Assembly (NCBI GenBank): GCA_933207985.1
Contig: OW240917.1
Coordinates: 125,885,829-125,949,828, forward strand
Length of the DNA: 64,000 bases
Reading direction: 5' to 3'
DNA from: Pelobates cultripes
Taxonomy: Eukaryota; Chordata; Amphibia; Anura; Pelobatidae
The position numbers and the translations under genes are program-made. Of the stretch, positions 12,490 through 22,813 are shown in pieces (positions within the stretch are counted from its first letter, which is position 1; every line of letters begins with the position of its first letter). The notes beneath the pieces were generated by a model that had not been told where the DNA came from, did not search any database, and was given only the letters and a program-made list of their open reading frames with translations.

Positions 12490-12640
12490 TTGGCATCAAC
12501 AAATTTACTATCCCCTGGAGAGGAGGGAATATCAAAAACATCCTTGGCAAATCAGAAATGGAATGGGCGTTTAATTTACAAAACACTCGCCCCTGATGGT
12601 TTAAATGCAGAATTTGATTTGTTCAATTTTATTTAATCCC
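12490..12640 (+). pseudogene. Penelope-like GIY-YIG endonuclease C-terminal scrap
   Basis: Plus-strand translation gives KSEMEWAFNLQ and, after one frame change, TLAPDGLNAEFDL. This matches the E-x-x-W-x-x-x-L..TL.P.GLN end typical of the GIY-YIG domain of Penelope-like elements. The stop/frame change and the absence of the rest of the protein show it is dead. It sits between the two inverted arms 12338-12455 and 14828-14955, as expected for a collapsed element. Confidence 0.6.
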
Positions 12641-12667
12641 ACTCCATATCTGTATACTCCTCTTTTT

Positions 12668-12672
12668 TATAT

Positions 12673-12709
<37 letters not shown>

Positions 12710-12710
12710 C
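12668..12710. repeat. (TA)n microsatellite
   Basis: TATATGTGTGTATATATA run. Confidence 0.9.
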
Positions 12711-12914
12711 TTCTTTTATTTACTTTTACTGCACAATACATTTTAACCTACTATTATGTTTTTTTTATTATGTCCTGTTGTTTTATTTTCCCTTAGGACT
12801 ATCTGTTCCCCTCCTACTATGGCCACCTACTTTGCTCCTCTTCAATATGGCCCCGCCATGATTTTTTACTATCACCTCCTTTTCCCCTACCAAGATTGCT
12901 TCTGCAGCTATTTT

Positions 12915-14581
12915 TATTTTTTTAAATTCTTTATTTTATTTGTGCAAGGAAATTACACACGGCTCACAATGCCACAACAGCTAGAGTAAGCAAACCTTCA
13001 GACATAGGTTTGCAGTGGTTAGGCATTAGAAACCATAGCACATTTGTATGGATTCATGTCATATGACAAAGAGTTACATCCTATCTTATTATTGATGATG
13101 GTAATGAACAAGATTAGAGAAAAACAAAATATTATAGAATTAGGTCGAGATCGATTCAGCTGCAGATTATGCATGAGAAAAAAGCAACATGAAGATTGAT
13201 TACAGACATCTCTATTGATAGAGCAAAGCTAAGACTAATATTCTTTGTAGTATATGGTACACCAGTGAAGCAAGGTTCGAGATATGAATCGAGAGGGTTT
13301 GACTTAACGCATTAACTAACCTCACTTGAGGGAGAACATACTACTGATAACTACGTTAAATCTACTAGCTGATATTAAGTAAATGCAAACAAAACAGGCT
13401 AAGCTTACTGATTATACAGTTATTCTTGGCAATAAAATAATAAAATGAAAGCAAACTTAACAGGCTAATTGTTGAAGATGAGGTTTAGTATGGGAGTCCA
13501 TCACAATGTAACTGTGGGTGATTCTTATGTCGGTGAGTTCACTATAGTGCGCCCCGCAGCATCTGGGAATTCAGTGCACCCTCATCCGATTCCCAGCTTG
13601 AGGGGAGATTGCAGAGCTCTTGGTAGGAGATTTCCCGCTGGTGGAGTTTCGTCGTTGCGGAGTTCCACTTGTGTTTATTCACCACACTGTAACGTGGGCT
13701 ACCGCTGTTGGGAGTCGCCATCTTGAGATGTTGTGGGAGTCAATGCCCCAGCACCATGGGCCTTGTTCCAGTTTCCCACTTCAGCATGTCCTGTGCACCC
13801 CAAACGACCAGCACTCCGGTACCTTCTTGGTGTCTGCCGTGTATGTAGAGGGTCTTGTAGAGCAGGTACACTGCGTGGAGGTCTTGAAGTTGCGTCAGCA
13901 CCTTGTGAGCAGGTATGTAGCTCTAAATATTCGGGGCAAGCTGGTGCAGATGTTTGGTTGCCATTAGTGGTGTGCCCCCCCCATTGCCTCAATCAGCCGC
14001 GGTGAACGGGTTCGTTGCTGACTTAGCGGAGTGCATGGGAGCTTCGCTTGGGAGGCGGTCCAGTGCGTGCTGGACTGCTGGGTCGGAGACTTGGCGGTGG
14101 TCAGTTCACATATTTGCTTGAGTTGTTGCCTTGCCTCCAGATTTGCCCAGAAGTTGGCGAAGTAAGAGTCCAGTTGGGCTAAGAACATGTCAGTGTAGAC
14201 CTCTTAGGGAACATCTGCAGCCATCGCCATTATCTCACGTGGTGCTTTTCAATGCTAGGTACAGGAGGTAGTTGTGCACGCTCTCCTGGGACCAGGATGA
14301 CACCTGCCAGTTCAGGGGGGGGGGGGTTCAGATCCGCTTGAGTAGTTGTATTTAGCTCCCAGAAGTGCTTGTATGCCACACTGAGTGTCAGTGTGGTTGC
14401 ACTAACCAGACTGGCATCGATTTTGGTATCAATCGACTTGTCGTGATCACTGCTGTGCGGTCTGCGGTATTTTTCTGTGTGAACTGCTGACTGACTTAGT
14501 TTATGAGGAGTTTTGTCGTGTGGAGCCAAAGAGCTCATGAAGCATGCTTCCATTCAGCCCGCCAGTCAGGTTCTGCTCCCG
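12915..14581 (-). mobile_element. L1-tailed non-autonomous retroposon without ORF1 or ORF2
   Basis: The same 13-base word CTGCAGCTATTTT flanks it at 12902-12914 and 14582-14594, a retroposition-type duplication. On the minus strand the 3' end is AAATAAAATAAAGAATTT followed by an A-rich tail, and the 5' end is GGGAGCAGAACCTGACTGGC. That head resembles the head of the ORF1-only L1 at 15862 (GAGGCGGAGCCTAACTGCCG), and the tail resembles those at 20705-20731 and 61960-61986. No RT, endonuclease or L1 ORF1 domain is visible; only a short unknown reading frame is present (see 13699-14230). Confidence 0.7.
13699..14230 (-). pseudogene. Unknown reading frame inside L1-tailed retroposon
   Basis: From an ATG at 14230 (minus strand, in an ATGGCGATGGCT context) the frame meets a stop after eight codons. 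It then gives MFLAQLDSYFANFWANLEAR and continues to about 13964. An overlapping frame runs on to 13699 (GNQTSAPACPEYLEL..). Taken together it may be the remnant of a protein of roughly 170-180 residues with one stop and one frameshift. I do not recognise it; it is not the L1 ORF1 coiled coil or RRM. The frames could also be chance in GC-richer sequence. Confidence 0.35.
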
Positions 14582-14827
14582 CTGCAGCTATTTTAAACTA
14601 TTTTAACTATTTATCTTTATTTCCTACAAGTTAGGAATCTCCAGATCAATTTTTCTGTTACTATGTGTGCACTTTATAAAACAAGTGCGTGTAGCCCTAT
14701 TCCGATGTATACACTACTCTAAATACTACATTTCCCATAAGGCTTAGCGGCCGGGAAATCATCACATGTTTCCCGGCTTCAGATGCCGATATTATTTCTC
14801 TAAAAATGTTTGTTTTTAAAGTAAATT

Positions 14828-14955
14828 AATTTATTTCAACTCTACACTTGAAGATCTACTAATATATATGCTTGATTTATATATTTAGATTGTGTAAAGT
14901 AACACTGTTTGTCTATCGGTGGACAGCCTGTGATGCAATATTGGCACCAATTTTA
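14828..14955. repeat. Inverted-repeat arm, partner at 12338-12455
   Basis: Reverse complement of 12338-12455 with scattered differences. It continues into the palindrome at 14963-15108. Confidence 0.65.
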
Positions 14956-14962
14956 TATCAGG

Positions 14963-15108
14963 CACTTACTGTGATAAGTTAAGCAGCTTTAATGGACTGC
15001 GTAACATTTCGACCTGTACCCAGGTCTTTATCAAGCTTGATAAAGACCTCGGTACTGGTCGAAACGTTGCTGTGTCCATTAAAGCTGCTTAACTTGTCAC
15101 AATGAGTG
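14963..15108. repeat. Head-to-head palindrome with CGAAACGTTGC core
   Basis: Two arms of about 73 bases meet at a TCAAGCTTGA centre (15031-15040). The left arm reads GTGATAAGTTAAGCAGC...ACATTTCGACCTG and the right arm its complement GGTCGAAACGTTGC...GCTGCTTAACTTGTCAC. Each arm holds a TTGATAAAGACC..GGTCGAAACG unit, the stem-and-core arrangement of Penelope-like terminal repeats. Probably an inverted dimer of such a repeat. Confidence 0.75.
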
Positions 15109-15112
15109 TCTG

Positions 15113-15449
15113 AGATTTTTTCCTTGATAAAATAAATTAAATAACCTGAATCTGGCAATACCTGTGCATGTGCTGATGGCCACGATGCTTCTCATGGATA
15201 AGCATTGTATTGGGCAAAAGTCATTAAATTTCTTCAGACTTCAGTGAGGGTGGAAGTTCTGTGCAGTAAGCAGCCTGTCTTGTTACTGAATTCAGATATT
15301 ATGAGATTTTGTTTTTAAACATTTTAAGAGTGATTTTAATTAAAAGGTTGGAACTTGGAAAAAATTTTTTTGATAATTTTGAATACAGTGTCCCTTTAAG
15401 AAACCTCAGTGTCTATACTCCTCAATGTTCCAGTGTATTACTATCTTTA
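15113..15449. other. Intron, T2-end scrap only
   Basis: A lone ACAGTGTCCCTTTAAG at about 15386-15401 resembles a T2 MITE right end. Nothing else is recognised. Confidence 0.4.
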
Positions 15450-15827
15450 TTAAAGGACCACTATAGTGCCAGGAAAACATACCCTCCCGCCTGGCTCTGG
15501 AAGGAGGAAAAGGGGTTAAAAATTACCTTTTTACAGCGCTGGGCGGGGAGCTCTCCTCCTCCGATCCTCCCTGTCGGCTGAATGCGCACGCGTGGAAGGA
15601 GCTGCGCGCGCCTTCAGCCGGTCGCATAGGAAAGCATTATCAAGGCTTTCCTATGGACGCTTGCGTGCTCTCACTGTGATTTTCACAGTGAGAATCACGC
15701 AAGCGCCTCTAGCGGCTGTCTCTGAAACTGCTATGTTTATAAAAGAATGGGTTAAGCCTAGCTGGACCTGGCACCCAGACCACTTCATTAAGCTGAAGTG
15801 GTCTGGATGCCTAGAGTGGTCCTTTAA
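15450..15827. mobile_element. T2/Kolobok-type MITE with internal hairpins
   Basis: TTAA at 15450-15453 and 15824-15827 flank AGGACCACTATAGTGCC and, inverted, GGATGCCTAGAGTGGTCCT. Inside are several self-complementary blocks: AGGAAAGC..GCTTTCCT, GCTTGCGTG..CACGCAAGC enclosing CTCACTGTGA..TCACAGTGAG (about 15658-15706), and ACCACTTC..GAAGTGGT near 15779-15802. Non-coding. Confidence 0.85.
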
Positions 15828-15991
15828 TGACTGAAAAACATATTTAAAACTGTCAGGATGGGAGGCGGAGCCTAACTGCCGAGGCAAGCAGACCCAAGAG
15901 CTCCGAGCAAAAACTGAGAAGAAAAAAAACAAAAACGACTGATAATACCCCAAATAACCGCTGACCACAGGCAGGAACCCTTTAAGCCACC

Positions 15992-17114
15992 ATGGGACGC
16001 AAAACCAATTAACAAACGCAAGATAAACCAGCCCCAGGACTCACAATAGGGGAAATGTGGCGGCAGGCATGCGGCCCGAGCAGATGCAATATGGCGGCAC
16101 TCCACGGAGGCTGCACGGATTTCTCAGATGATTATTCAGGAGAAGAAGAGGAATACCTCCTCAACCCAGACCCAAAGCCGAAGGCAAAACCCTGCAAACC
16201 CAGGAAAGACCCTGACGCCGAACTGGTGACTACCGGGGTTCTGAAGTCCCTGCTAGCAGACCTACAGAAAAACATCCTAACGGATGTCACGGCACTAAGG
16301 GGAGACCTGCAGGGCCTGACAAGCCGCATCACAGCGCTAGAGGAATCCTCCCAAGAACAGCAGCGCCTCATAACCTCGTTGCAGAAAGACATGCGGGACC
16401 TGCACCGTCAAAATGAGCTGTATGAATGGCGCTTCGCAGCCCAGGAGGACACTAGACGAAGACAACATAAAGGTCAGGGGGATTCCGGAGGGGTTACCAG
16501 AGAAGGATTTGCCGCACACGATCAAGTGCATACTAACCTCAATGTTACCTTTAGACCAAGCCAATGCCATCACACCTACAAATCTCTTCCGAATCCCAAA
16601 ACCCGATGGGGCCCCAGACACTGCCACAAAATACACTATCCTCACCTTTGGGAATTGGTCAGACTAATCAAAGGTCCTCTCAGCGGTCCGGGGTAAAGCC
16701 CCCATACAGTTCGAAAACGCAAAATTGACATTCTACGCCGACCTGTCCAGCAGAACCCTGGCATGGCGCAGGTCACTCCGACACCTCACCTCCACACTCC
16801 AGCGCAATAACATACCATATCGCTGGCGATCCTCACACACGCTCCTAGTGCACCACGGTGAAACAACACACCAAATCTACAGCACACAAGATGCATAGGC
16901 TCTGCTATAAACCTTGGGACTGTCACAGGACATACTCTCCCGGGAGGGACCCTGTGGCCACGCCAACTGGGATCCAGCGAGAAGTTCAGACCGCGGAGCA
17001 CCACACCGATCAACTACGCCTCGGTTACCACACAAATGGAACCGAAGGGCACAGTACCACACCGGAACCCCTCTAATGCCTCGCAATACACCGGCTGATG
17101 AGACCAAGACCTAG
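15992..17114 (+). pseudogene. L1 ORF1p-like RNA-binding protein remnant (copy 1)
   Basis: The likely original start is the ATG at 15992 (CCACCATGG context, MGRK, as in copy 2 at 35641); the frame is then broken and continues from 16055/16091. Order of domains: an acidic N-terminus, a coiled coil (LADLQKNILTDVTALRGDLQ, about 16250-16420), then after a frameshift near 16455 the RRM start NIKVRGIPEGLPEKDL, and a C-terminal domain with FYADLSSRTLAWRRSLRHL and IPYRW. In-frame stops lie at 16665, 16896 and about 16908. In L1 this protein coats the RNA in the retrotransposition particle. As it stands the copy is dead. Confidence 0.85.
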
Positions 17115-17984
17115 AGAACTCTTTCCTTCTCTCATGCTCTATCTAACTCTCATTGTTCACGCCAGCTCATGGAGCAAGACCTAAGCCTGGGGAAGCCCGG
17201 GAGACTCCGAAGCTACGATTGTCATGCCTAAAATAGTCCATCTACAGCATTAAGTACATAGTTATTGCTCATTAACGTATCAAATAATCTACTCCTTCAG
17301 CTTTTCATACTTTTAAGTCACACAATCACCATTTGCTTTGTCTTGCTCTCTCCTGCCTTGCTTACAAGCGGAAAAAAAAAGGTCAGCAGTAGCTTAGATA
17401 AATCCCAGATATCCTGGCACATATCTAACAGTAAAGCGCAGTAGCTATATACGCACTCTAAACCACGCTGACACTGCCTTTCAACAGCCACGCACAACAC
17501 CCAGAAAGCCTATGTACCCTCAATAAGTCACTAGCCTGTGGAGTTGGGGCCTCCCAGCCTAAACACACATGGCACAGACAGGGCCGGCGCGTCCATAAGG
17601 CGGCACAGGCGGCCGCCTTAGGGCGCACCGGCCCGGGGGCGCAAATGTCCGGGTGACCGGCAGGAGGGAAGCGCACAGCTCCCCTCTCCTGCCGGCCACT
17701 TCTTGTAGCGTGGCCGAGCGCCAACCTGCAGTGCCGCGGACTGTGTGGAGGGGGCGGGGATATGAACGTCATATCCCTGCTCCCACTGAAGCACACAGCG
17801 CGGCTGGTGCCCAGCAGGGGCGGATCTACGGGCCCCCTTCTAATCAGCATGGGAGGAAGTCCTCCCAAGAAGAGTACAGCAGCAGAAGGCAGAGAGGAGG
17901 GGGGCTGGGCAGGACCAGCTCCTCCAACTCCCAACTACCTCAGGCAGCACTTTGGATCCCAGGTAAGCCACCCTCCTGAACCTG

Positions 17985-18780
17985 TTGGTGAGTGTCTGTG
18001 TGTGTATCCATGTCTGTCAGGTGTGTGTGTATCCATGTCTGTCAGTGTGTGTGTGTATCCATGTCTGTCAGTTTGTGTGTGTATCTGTCTGTCAGTTTGT
18101 GTGTGTATCTGTCTGTCAGTGTGTGTGTATCCATGTCTGTCAGTGTGTGTGTATCCATGTCTGTCAGTGTGTGTGTGTATCTATGTCTGTCAGTGTGTGT
18201 GTATCCATGTCTGTCAGTGTGTGTGTGTATCTATGTCTGTCAGTGTGTGTATCCATGTCTGTCAGTATGTGTGTGTGTATGTATATGTCTCTGTCCGTGT
18301 GTCTGTGTGTATCTAAATGTCTGTCAGTGTGTGTATGTCTGTCTGTTAGTGTGTATTTGTGTATGTCTATCATTGTGTATGTCTATCATTGTGTATGTCT
18401 TTCATTGTGTATGTGTGTATCTGTATGTCTGTCAGTGTGTTTGTATATGTCTGTCAGTGTGTGTATCTATGTCTGTCAGTGTGTGTGTATCTATGTCTGT
18501 CAGTGTGTATGTAAATGTCTCTGTCCGTGTGTCTGTGTGTATCTAAATGTCTGTCAGTGTGTGTCTTTGTGTGTTTGTGTATGTCTATCATTGTGTATGT
18601 GTGTATCTGTATGTCTGTCAGCGTGTCTGTATGTCTGTCAGTGTTTGTGTGTATCTGTATATGTGTGTCTGTCTATCTGAATGTGTATCAGTTTGTGTAT
18701 ATGTATATCTGCATGTGTGTCAGTGTGTGTATCACAGTGTGTGCGTGTGTGGCAGTGTATGTGTATATGTGCATATATCT
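17985..18780. repeat. TGTGTGTATCCATGTCTGTCAG minisatellite
   Basis: Tandem units of about 20-30 bases built from GTGTGTGTATC[CT]ATGTCTGTCA, with variants ATGTCTATCATTG. Some 25-35 units. It produces open frames of up to 231 codons in several frames, which is diagnostic of simple sequence rather than coding. Confidence 0.9.
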
Positions 18781-19060
18781 CAGCATTCAAACACCAACAC
18801 TACACACAAATAAACACCTGCATGCAAACGTCAACACTACATACAAACACACCCCTGCATTCAAATGTCAACACTACATACAAACACACCTCTGTATCAG
18901 ACACCAAAATTATATATAAACACACACACCGCTCAAAAACCAACACTACACATAAATGCATGCTTGCATTCAAATGCAAACACTACATACAAACACACCA
19001 CTACAATCATACAAACATACTCCATACAAACACATGCTTACAGTCAAACACACAAATACT
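18781..19060. repeat. CA-rich tandem repeat (ACTACATACAAACACACC)
   Basis: Units of about 30 bases: AACACTACATACAAACACAC plus a CCTGCATTCAAA block. Strand composition flips abruptly at about 18780 from TG-rich to CA-rich. A near-identical unit occurs at 31770-31796. Confidence 0.8.
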
Positions 19061-19236
19061 GCTCCATGCTAAATACAATCCTGCAAGCCTGGGGAATCGG
19101 TAGAGCCCCAGCTTTCAAAGCATTGTTGAAGTTGCACGACAGATGGGGATCTATCTTTTAGCCATCCTGTGTACATACACAGACCGTCATACAGAGACAT
19201 ACAGTATGTATGTCTCTGTATGACTGTGTGTATGTA

Positions 19237-19445
19237 TTCAAAAGGAATAAACGCAGGCAACACTCCAATAGTACGGATGGTATATTTATTGATAGGTGAA
19301 CCACCCCAAAGAAAGTGCGTCGTTTCGGCTCAGCAGAGCCTTATTGCATGAGCTGAAACATCACACTTTCTATGGGGTGGTTCACCTACCAATAAATATA
19401 CCATCCTTACTATTGGAGTGTTGCCTGCGTTTATTCCTTTTGAAG
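19237..19445. repeat. Long palindrome with CGTTTCGGCTC core
   Basis: Left arm TTCAAAAGGAATAAACGCAG...GTGAACCACCCC, right arm GGGGTGGTTCAC...GCGTTTATTCCTTTTGAA, each about 90 bases with few mismatches. The centre has CGTCGTTTCGGCTC..GAGCTGAAACATCAC. Same architecture as 14963-15108: an inverted dimer of a Penelope-type terminal module. A second short hairpin lies just left (about 19187-19225). All of this lies inside the hAT at 17579-20112. Confidence 0.8.
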
Positions 19446-20747
19446 ACTTTACTGGTGGATCCAGCGATGTCCACCTGACACGGAGCATCCACCACTGTTG
19501 AAGGCCGGAGCATTTACACGGTATCAGTGTGCAGGGTTCTTTGTTTGTTTGTCTGTGTATGTATGTCTCTGTATGCCTATCTCTATGTTTCTTTATGTCT
19601 GTCTGTATTTCTGTGAGGGCATGTGTCTGTATGAATGTATGTCTGTGTTTGTATGACAATGTACCTGTATGTGTAGATTGTATGACTGTGTTTGATTGTG
19701 TGCCTTTTATGACTGTGTGTCTGTATATCTTTGTGACTGTGTGCCTGAAAAATTATGTCTGTGTGCTTGTATGGTTGTGTGTCTGTATGTTTGTGTATTT
19801 GTGCATGTATGTATTTTTGCCTGTATCTATGTCTATGTGGGAGAAAAAGAGAGATAGATAGGGGCTGGCGGGGAAGTAAGAAATACATAAGAGGTGTTGT
19901 AGGAGACACACTAAAGGGGGGTGTAAGGCACAAAGGGGCCAAAGGGATAAGACATTCAAGAGAGTGGATATGCAACACTAATGGGGGTAAGAAATTCAAA
20001 AGGGGGCTACGAGACACAGAGGTGAAGAGGCATTGTTTATTTTTTTGGGGGGGGAGGGGGGTGTCAAAATGCATCTTCGCCTGTGTAGTCAAAAATCCTA
20101 GCACCGGCCCTGGGCACAGAGTATCTGGGCAACACATCGCAACTAGATAAAGCTCCACTACAAAACGCGCACACTAGCATAGCAGACCTAGCAAAACTAC
20201 ACACCGAGCACCTCTCATTTTACTATATTGTACCTTAACTTCATCCCAACGACACAACTCTTTAGTTACACTTAGAAACTATAAAAACTGGGCAAAATAT
20301 CAGGTTACTGTTTACCGCCTATGAAGCTGGTACTACTCCGATGTGGCACCTAATGACAATAGGTAACCCCTTGCAAGTTACAAAATGTACCTTATGCCCA
20401 CTGCACCTTTACCGATATTACTTCCATAAAACTCTTGAAAATGAATGCCGTATACTTTGCAGTCGCAGTAAAACTATGATCAATGTACCTGGTTTAAATA
20501 AGTTCCATCATATCTAGTATCGATGAGTAAACATTGTTTTATTTCACTGTATTTTAGTTAATCCTACCATATCGATTTAGCTATCTAGTCAAGCATGTTT
20601 AAAAACATAAAACTGTGCAAATTCTCATGCCACTGTTAAACTGTTGTGAATTTGAAATACGCTGTTGTGGCGTCTGTTGATACTCTGTAATCACCTGCAC
20701 AACAAAAATAAAGAATTCCAAAAAAAAAAAAAAAAACTGTCAGGATG

Positions 20748-22272
20748 GAATTTATGAGTCAGATAACTGGAAGCTTCTGTTCTTTATAATGGTGAATTGT
20801 GCTTGTTAGCAATAGTCTATTCTTTTTGTCTAGACAGAATATATTTGGGTCAATAGATGGCATTATGACTGTACGCAATGGATCTGATGAATCCCCCTAT
20901 TGTATGGCACAAAGAAATTGTCTTCAATGTTACTAATTTAGGAGTGAAATATATAATGGGTGTTGTTTTGAGGAGTGTGTTAATCATGACTGTTTTACAG
21001 TACCAACCAAATGGAATTCATGCAATTGGATAATTGTCTTTGATGTCCTTTTAGAATACATGAAAAAATGATTTGTGTGGCTAGGGATTGCATTTCTATT
21101 GATAATCATCTACAGTAAAAAAAAAAAAAATCCATATCCATTTAATCATCATCTTTTGGTAAATCAAAATTTGTTATTTACTACATAACTTTGAAAGGGT
21201 ATGGGTAGATAATTACAAAACAAATGTATTTCTCTTTACTGTACAGAAGGAAAGAAAGGTATTCATCTGGTTTTATTTCATATACCTACAGTTGTATTTC
21301 TCTAGTTGTGTGTAGATTTAAAGAGACACACACCAAATTAACATTTTTATTTTCAGACACTTTCAACAGCAATAACAGAATAACAGTTCAGTTGCTAAAA
21401 CTAACATATTTTAACATACAATTATATATGTTGGAATGAAAAGAAACTGAACTATCTTCTTTCTGCCCCTTTTATTGTAATGTAGCCCTCCCAACTACCT
21501 CCCCCCCAGCCAATGTGTTTATTGTTACCAATCCCCCACAGCTACATTTTCTGATCTTCCCTCCTGTCTCATTATCCCTCCAATTTCCTCTTACATTATT
21601 ATCTCTGCTTTAAGTTTTGATCCTTTCCATGTTTCCCACGTGTTTACTCTTCAGTTTTCATTTTAACATAGTCATACCCCCCACTGTTACCTGTGTATTA
21701 TTCTGTTTATTGATGTCATTATTCACTTTATTTGTTAGTGCTTAGATGGGTATTCATGTAACCTAGAGGGATAAAGGGAAACAATATGCATGAATCAACC
21801 ACATGTGGTAATGGTTTATACATAAATAATGAAATAAAATACACAAATTAATAAATTACAAAAAATGAAAGGAAAAAAATACATTTTAAAACAGCACTGT
21901 CACTGTTGAGCTTTTTAAAAATAATATGAAAAACGCGTTTTGACTGTTTCGCAAAATATTAGAAATGCTAATGCAATCACAAGATATATCTTAGACAAAG
22001 TATGTACTACTTTGCAGTGATCTCCTAGGCTGGTGGTAGCACATTGTCAGATGTGAGTTGGTCTCTCAGATTCAGATGGTGCTAATAATGCACTTACAAG
22101 TTTGACCGCAAAGTGGAAACAAAACTTCAACTTTTGACAACTGCTGTAGGGAGACAGTGTATGGTATTCTGTACCATGACTTTTGCATGGAGTTCAGGAG
22201 ATCCTCTGTAATGTTTATTGTCTTAATCTATTGCTCATATGTTTGTGTTTATTGCCATCTATGGCACACACT
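20748..22272. other. Intron, nothing recognised
   Basis: AT-rich, with a short A run near 21118. No exon or named repeat seen. Confidence 0.45.
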
Positions 22273-22813
22273 GCTCCAGGTCCATTGGGAATTAACCACC
22301 ACGTGCTCACTGTTTTATGTACATAAGAACATGAATAATAAATCTTTGAAGTTGGACAAAGCTGTATGTGTGTAATAGTAATTTTATTGAGCCCCTGCTG
22401 TCCCCATGTTGGTTTCCATACTTGTCACTGAGATTCAGGTTTTTACAGTTTAAGAACTTACACAAATGAAAGTTGAAACAAAGCTTAACCCCTTAAGGAC
22501 CAAACTTAAGGAATAAAAGGGAATCATGACATGTCACACATGTCATGTGTCCTTAAGGGGTTAAACATAATAGTTGTACTAGATACCCCCCAAAAATATG
22601 GGGAGAGATATCTGCCTTCCACTTAAATAGGTGGGAGCTTGCATACATGTGTGCAGTATACTTTACCTGCCTCAGAATTTATAATTTTTTCAATGATTTG
22701 GGGGCAGACATGGGTAAAGACAGGAACTTGTATACAGTTGGAGAAGTAATCTAAATGGGATATGCTTCTTTATTGCATGCCTCAACGTTTAAGTTGCTTT
22801 GGAAATATTGCAA
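22273..22813. repeat. Local segmental duplication, copy 1
   Basis: Starts GCTCCAGGTCCATTGGGAAT and ends GGAAATATTGCAA. The same sequence, same strand, is at 25100-25894. By eye most positions match. This copy has a TTAA-flanked MITE (22485-22564) that copy 2 lacks, and lacks the roughly 337-bp piece that copy 2 has at about 25352-25688. Confidence 0.9.
22485..22564. mobile_element. piggyBac-like mini-MITE, TTAA target
   Basis: TTAA on both sides of CCCCTTAAGGACC and, inverted, GTCCTTAAGGGG, with an internal CATGACATGTCACACATGTC palindrome. Total insert 72 bp. The homologous place in copy 2 (near 25300) lacks it. A lone end of the same type (GGTCCTTAAGGGGTTAA) is at about 47330-47346. Confidence 0.8.

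Larger units (their letters stand above)
17579..20112. mobile_element. Non-autonomous hAT element with minisatellite core
   Basis: Ends CAGGGCCGGCG and, inverted, CACCGGCCCTG; exact 8-bp duplication GGCACAGA at 17571-17578 and 20113-20120. It sits inside the ORF1-only L1 at 15862-20731. GC-rich left end (17579-17980), then a TG-rich minisatellite, a CA-rich stretch, a Penelope-type palindrome (19237-19445) and another TG-rich part. No transposase frame is present. The long Cys/Val/Ser or His/Thr open frames are array read-through. Confidence 0.92.
15862..20731 (+). mobile_element. ORF1-only L1-like (HAL1-like) retroelement, copy 1
   Basis: Flanked by a matching target duplication AAAACTGTCAGGATGG (15846-15861 and 20732-20747). 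The 5' head is GAGGCGGAGCCTAACTGCCG and the 3' end AAAAATAAAGAATTCC followed by a poly(A) run. It carries an L1 ORF1 remnant (15992-17114), then untranslated sequence. The 2.5-kb hAT at 17579-20112 is a later insertion; without it and one TSD copy the element is about 2.3 kb. No RT or endonuclease sequence was found between ORF1 and the tail, so the element is ORF1-only and both ends look authentic. Confidence 0.8.

Noticed and set aside
13469..14188. Host gene exons on the plus strand in a GC-richer patch
   Set aside because: The region lies inside a retroposon with its own target duplication and A-rich tail on the minus strand; plus-strand frames are antisense to it.
17762..18919. Open frames of up to 231 codons rich in Cys, Val, Ser
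   Set aside because: They are read-through of a TG minisatellite; several frames are open over the same bases and composition follows the repeat. The same applies near 646-924, 31492-31869, 49606-50257, 53204-54351 and 59678-61409.
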